A DNA stretch of 61,547 bases from Paenibacillus vietnamensis (GTDB lineage Bacteria > Bacillota > Bacilli > Paenibacillales > Paenibacillaceae): assembly GCF_020169515.1 (NCBI RefSeq), contig NZ_JAHMHW010000028.1, positions 1 to 61,547 on the forward strand. The letters are read 5' to 3'. Positions 59,710-61,547 of the stretch are shown one piece after another. A program made the translations under genes and the position numbers. How positions within the stretch are numbered: the first letter of the stretch is position 1; every line of letters begins with the position of its first letter. The notes under the pieces are model-generated. The model did not search any database, was not told the origin of the DNA, and worked only from the letters and a program-made list of their open reading frames with translations.

Positions 59710-61260
59710 ATGTACGAAGGCATTTCGTTTATACCGATGACATGGACGGATATGCTCTATCTTGCCCCCGAGCTGACCTTGGCCGCCGTTTTTTTGCTGC
59801 TGGTCGTTCTGGATCTGCTGCTGCCGCGCCGTGTCGACAGGCTTTTGATCGGCTGGCTGACCCTTGCGGGCCTGCTCGTATCGCTAGCGCTGGTCATCTG
59901 GCGGATGGCGGATATGAATGGGGCAGGAGCGGCGGCGGGGGCCGTTCAATTATTGGATAACAGCTATCGGATCGACGATTTCGGAGGTTTGCTGAAAATC
60001 GTATTTTTGTCGGGGACGGCCCTCATCGTGATTCTCGGCATAGGCTCGGAGCGGGAGAAGGACGGTATCGCGGACAAAGGGGAGTTTTTTTACCTGCTGC
60101 TGCCGGCCGTAATCGGCGCGATGATCATGGCATCCTCCGGCAATCTGATTACGCTTTACATCGGGCTGGAGCTGCTCAGCCTGACCAGCTACGTGCTGGT
60201 CGGTATGAAGCGCAAATCGTCTCTGTCGCCGGAAGCGGCAATGAAATATTTGGTGACCGGCGGGATTGCTTCGGCGTTCGTATTGTTCGGCATGTCCTAT
60301 TTGTACGGGGTGACCGGCTCGGTGAATATCGCCGCGGTCGGTGCGGCGCTCCCGGGTGCGCTCGCCGATTACAGAGCGCTGGTGTATGTCGGTTTCTTCT
60401 TTCTGCTGGCCGGCTTCGGCATCAAAATCGCCGCCGCCCCGTTCCACGCATGGGCGCCGGACGTTTACCAGGGCGCACCGACGCTCGTGGCGGCTTTTCT
60501 CGCCGTCGTCGCCAAGGGAGCCGCACTCGCCGTGCTGTTCAGAGTCATCTATAACACTCTGCTGGTTGCTTCATACGGCGAAGGCTCGGTCATCGCAGGA
60601 GATGTGTTTCTCGCGATGCTTGTGCTGGCCGGGGCGGCGATGCTGACCGGCACGACTGCCGCGCTTCGGCAGAGCAACGCCAAGAGGCTGCTCGCCCTCT
60701 CCGGCGTGGCAAACGCCGGGTATCTGCTCGTTCCGCTGGGCATTTCCGTTACGATCGTCAACAGCGGCAATTTTTCGCAATTTATCTATTACCTGATTGC
60801 CTATTTGTTTATGACGATCGGCGCCTTCGCGGTGATCTCCGTCATCAGCGCGTCCGCCGGGCACGAGGAGCTCAAGGGCTTCTCCGGCATGTATTACCGG
60901 GCGCCATGGACAGCCGCGGCGATGGTTGTGTTTGTCCTGTCTTTGGCGGGGCTTCCGGTATCGGGCGGTTTTTTCGGGAAGTTGTTTATCTTGTTCGGCG
61001 CGGCAAGCGCTAAGGCTTACTGGATCGTAGCCGTTATGGTAGTCAGCAGCGTAATCTCTTACTACTTCTACTTCAGACTGGTCCGCCAAATGTTCATGCG
61101 CAGCGGCAATGACGAGCAGGAGATCCGGATCCCGGGCACGACGGGCGCGGTAATCTGGCTGTGCGCAGCCGCGACGCTTATCCTCGGCTTATTCCCGGGA
61201 CCGCTGATGAGCGTAATTGACGGGGTATTCTCGATCCAGTACGATTTGTTGTTTCAGTGA
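59710..61260 (+). CDS. nuoN: NADH-quinone oxidoreductase subunit N
   Basis: A 516-residue third antiporter-like subunit. LYIGLELLSLTSYVLVGMKR holds the helix-5 Glu; KIAAAPFHAWAPDVYQGAPTLVAAFLAVVAKGAA is the family signature. It completes an 11-gene ABCDHIJKLMN set. No clear terminator is visible right after it. Confidence 0.97.
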   Translation: MYEGISFIPMTWTDMLYLAPELTLAAVFLLLVVLDLLLPRRVDRLLIGWLTLAGLLVSLALVIWRMADMNGAGAAAGAVQLLDNSYRIDDFGGLLKIVFLSGTALIVILGIGSEREKDGIADKGEFFYLLLPAVIGAMIMASSGNLITLYIGLELLSLTSYVLVGMKRKSSLSPEAAMKYLVTGGIASAFVLFGMSYLYGVTGSVNIAAVGAALPGALADYRALVYVGFFFLLAGFGIKIAAAPFHAWAPDVYQGAPTLVAAFLAVVAKGAALAVLFRVIYNTLLVASYGEGSVIAGDVFLAMLVLAGAAMLTGTTAALRQSNAKRLLALSGVANAGYLLVPLGISVTIVNSGNFSQFIYYLIAYLFMTIGAFAVISVISASAGHEELKGFSGMYYRAPWTAAAMVVFVLSLAGLPVSGGFFGKLFILFGAASAKAYWIVAVMVVSSVISYYFYFRLVRQMFMRSGNDEQEIRIPGTTGAVIWLCAAATLILGLFPGPLMSVIDGVFSIQYDLLFQ

Positions 61261-61547
61261 GGCATTGGATTGAACGAATGAAATGCGGCTTTTGTTAGGG
61301 CGCTGTACTCTCTCAACGCGGCAGGTGGTCGGGCGTGGGGAGGTCGGCGCTCTTTTCGCATTCTGCTTGATGCCTATCTGCCTTGTATGGGGGATCCCAT
61401 TTGCTTTCTATCAGCTTCGTATCTGTCCATCGCCGCTCCCTGTCCCCTGAACTTTTTTGCTTCATTCTCCCCTTAGCTGAGGAAAAAGATCTTCTTCTCC
61501 ATTCTGAGCTGAGGGGAGAGTGGCTAAAAGAAACAGCAGCCCCCATA
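61261..61547. other. Right-edge DNA with no supported gene
   Basis: A hydrophilic minus-strand frame (61313-61546) is open but shows no ribosome site inside the window and no recognisable family. Pyrimidine-rich runs such as CTCCCTGTCCCCTGAAC occur near 61435-61450. Nothing else is seen. Confidence 0.4.

Noticed and set aside
61313..61546. Minus-strand frame at the right edge as a gene
   Set aside because: No recognisable product, no visible ribosome site within the window and unusual composition.

Overview
The window looks like chromosomal DNA of a spore-forming, mid-to-high GC Bacillota, most likely a member of the Paenibacillaceae. The reasons are sporulation and germination genes (spoIIR, a complete gerA-type operon), many TTG/GTG starts behind strong AGGAGG sites, S-layer homology domains, and the gene order prfA-prmC-spoIIR-tsaC-mntP-ywlE-rpiB-ywlG-glyA-upp-wecB-atp, which follows the Bacillus subtilis ywl/atp region. 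The assignment rests on gene content and synteny; no rRNA or tRNA gene is present.

Layout. 1-3.5 kb: repeat-rich left edge, then a minus-strand fusion of an acyltransferase-3 membrane domain to an FAD-dependent oxidoreductase. 3.7-7.1 kb: Rrf2 regulator, thioredoxin and an exported YcdB-like/SLH protein. 7.4-11.7 kb: a small minus-strand gene, ychF, prfA, prmC. 12-13.7 kb: a minus-strand module of an AhpD-like protein and an ECF41-type sigma factor with its probable target promoter. 14-20.2 kb: spoIIR, tsaC, mntP, ywlE, then a ZTP riboswitch ahead of rpiB-ywlG-glyA. 20.2-26.7 kb: an oligopeptide ABC transporter (opp) behind an array of 16-bp palindromic iterons. 26.9-29.5 kb: molybdate transporter modAB with a divergent HTH/substrate-binding regulator. 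29.6-30.3 kb: a DnaA-box cluster and gene remnants. 30.4-33.5 kb: a glycine-rich-domain protein, upp, UDP-GlcNAc 2-epimerase. 33.6-41 kb: the full F1Fo ATP synthase operon (atpZ, I, B, E, F, H, A, G, D, C). 41-44.3 kb: a Fur-box-controlled iron-siderophore binding protein and double-length permease. 44.4-46.7 kb: an unusual chemoreceptor. 46.8-51.2 kb: spore germinant receptor operon gerA-A, -C, -D, -B. 51.2-61.3 kb: an 11-gene complex I operon nuoABCDHIJKLMN without nuoE, F or G.

How it works together. The window couples energy metabolism (complex I, ATP synthase), one-carbon and nucleotide metabolism (glyA under ZTP control, upp), translation termination (prfA, prmC, tsaC), nutrient uptake (opp, mod, iron) and the sporulation/germination programme.

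The most notable non-coding content is three families of dispersed repeats: a ~95-bp structured element in three copies, a long inverted-repeat element found in three convergent intergenic gaps, and arrays of ~25-bp palindromes often about 51 bp apart. There are also the 16-bp iteron array upstream of opp, the DnaA-box cluster, and a hairpin covering the mntP ribosome binding site. All sequence comparisons were made by eye; no database or folding program was used.
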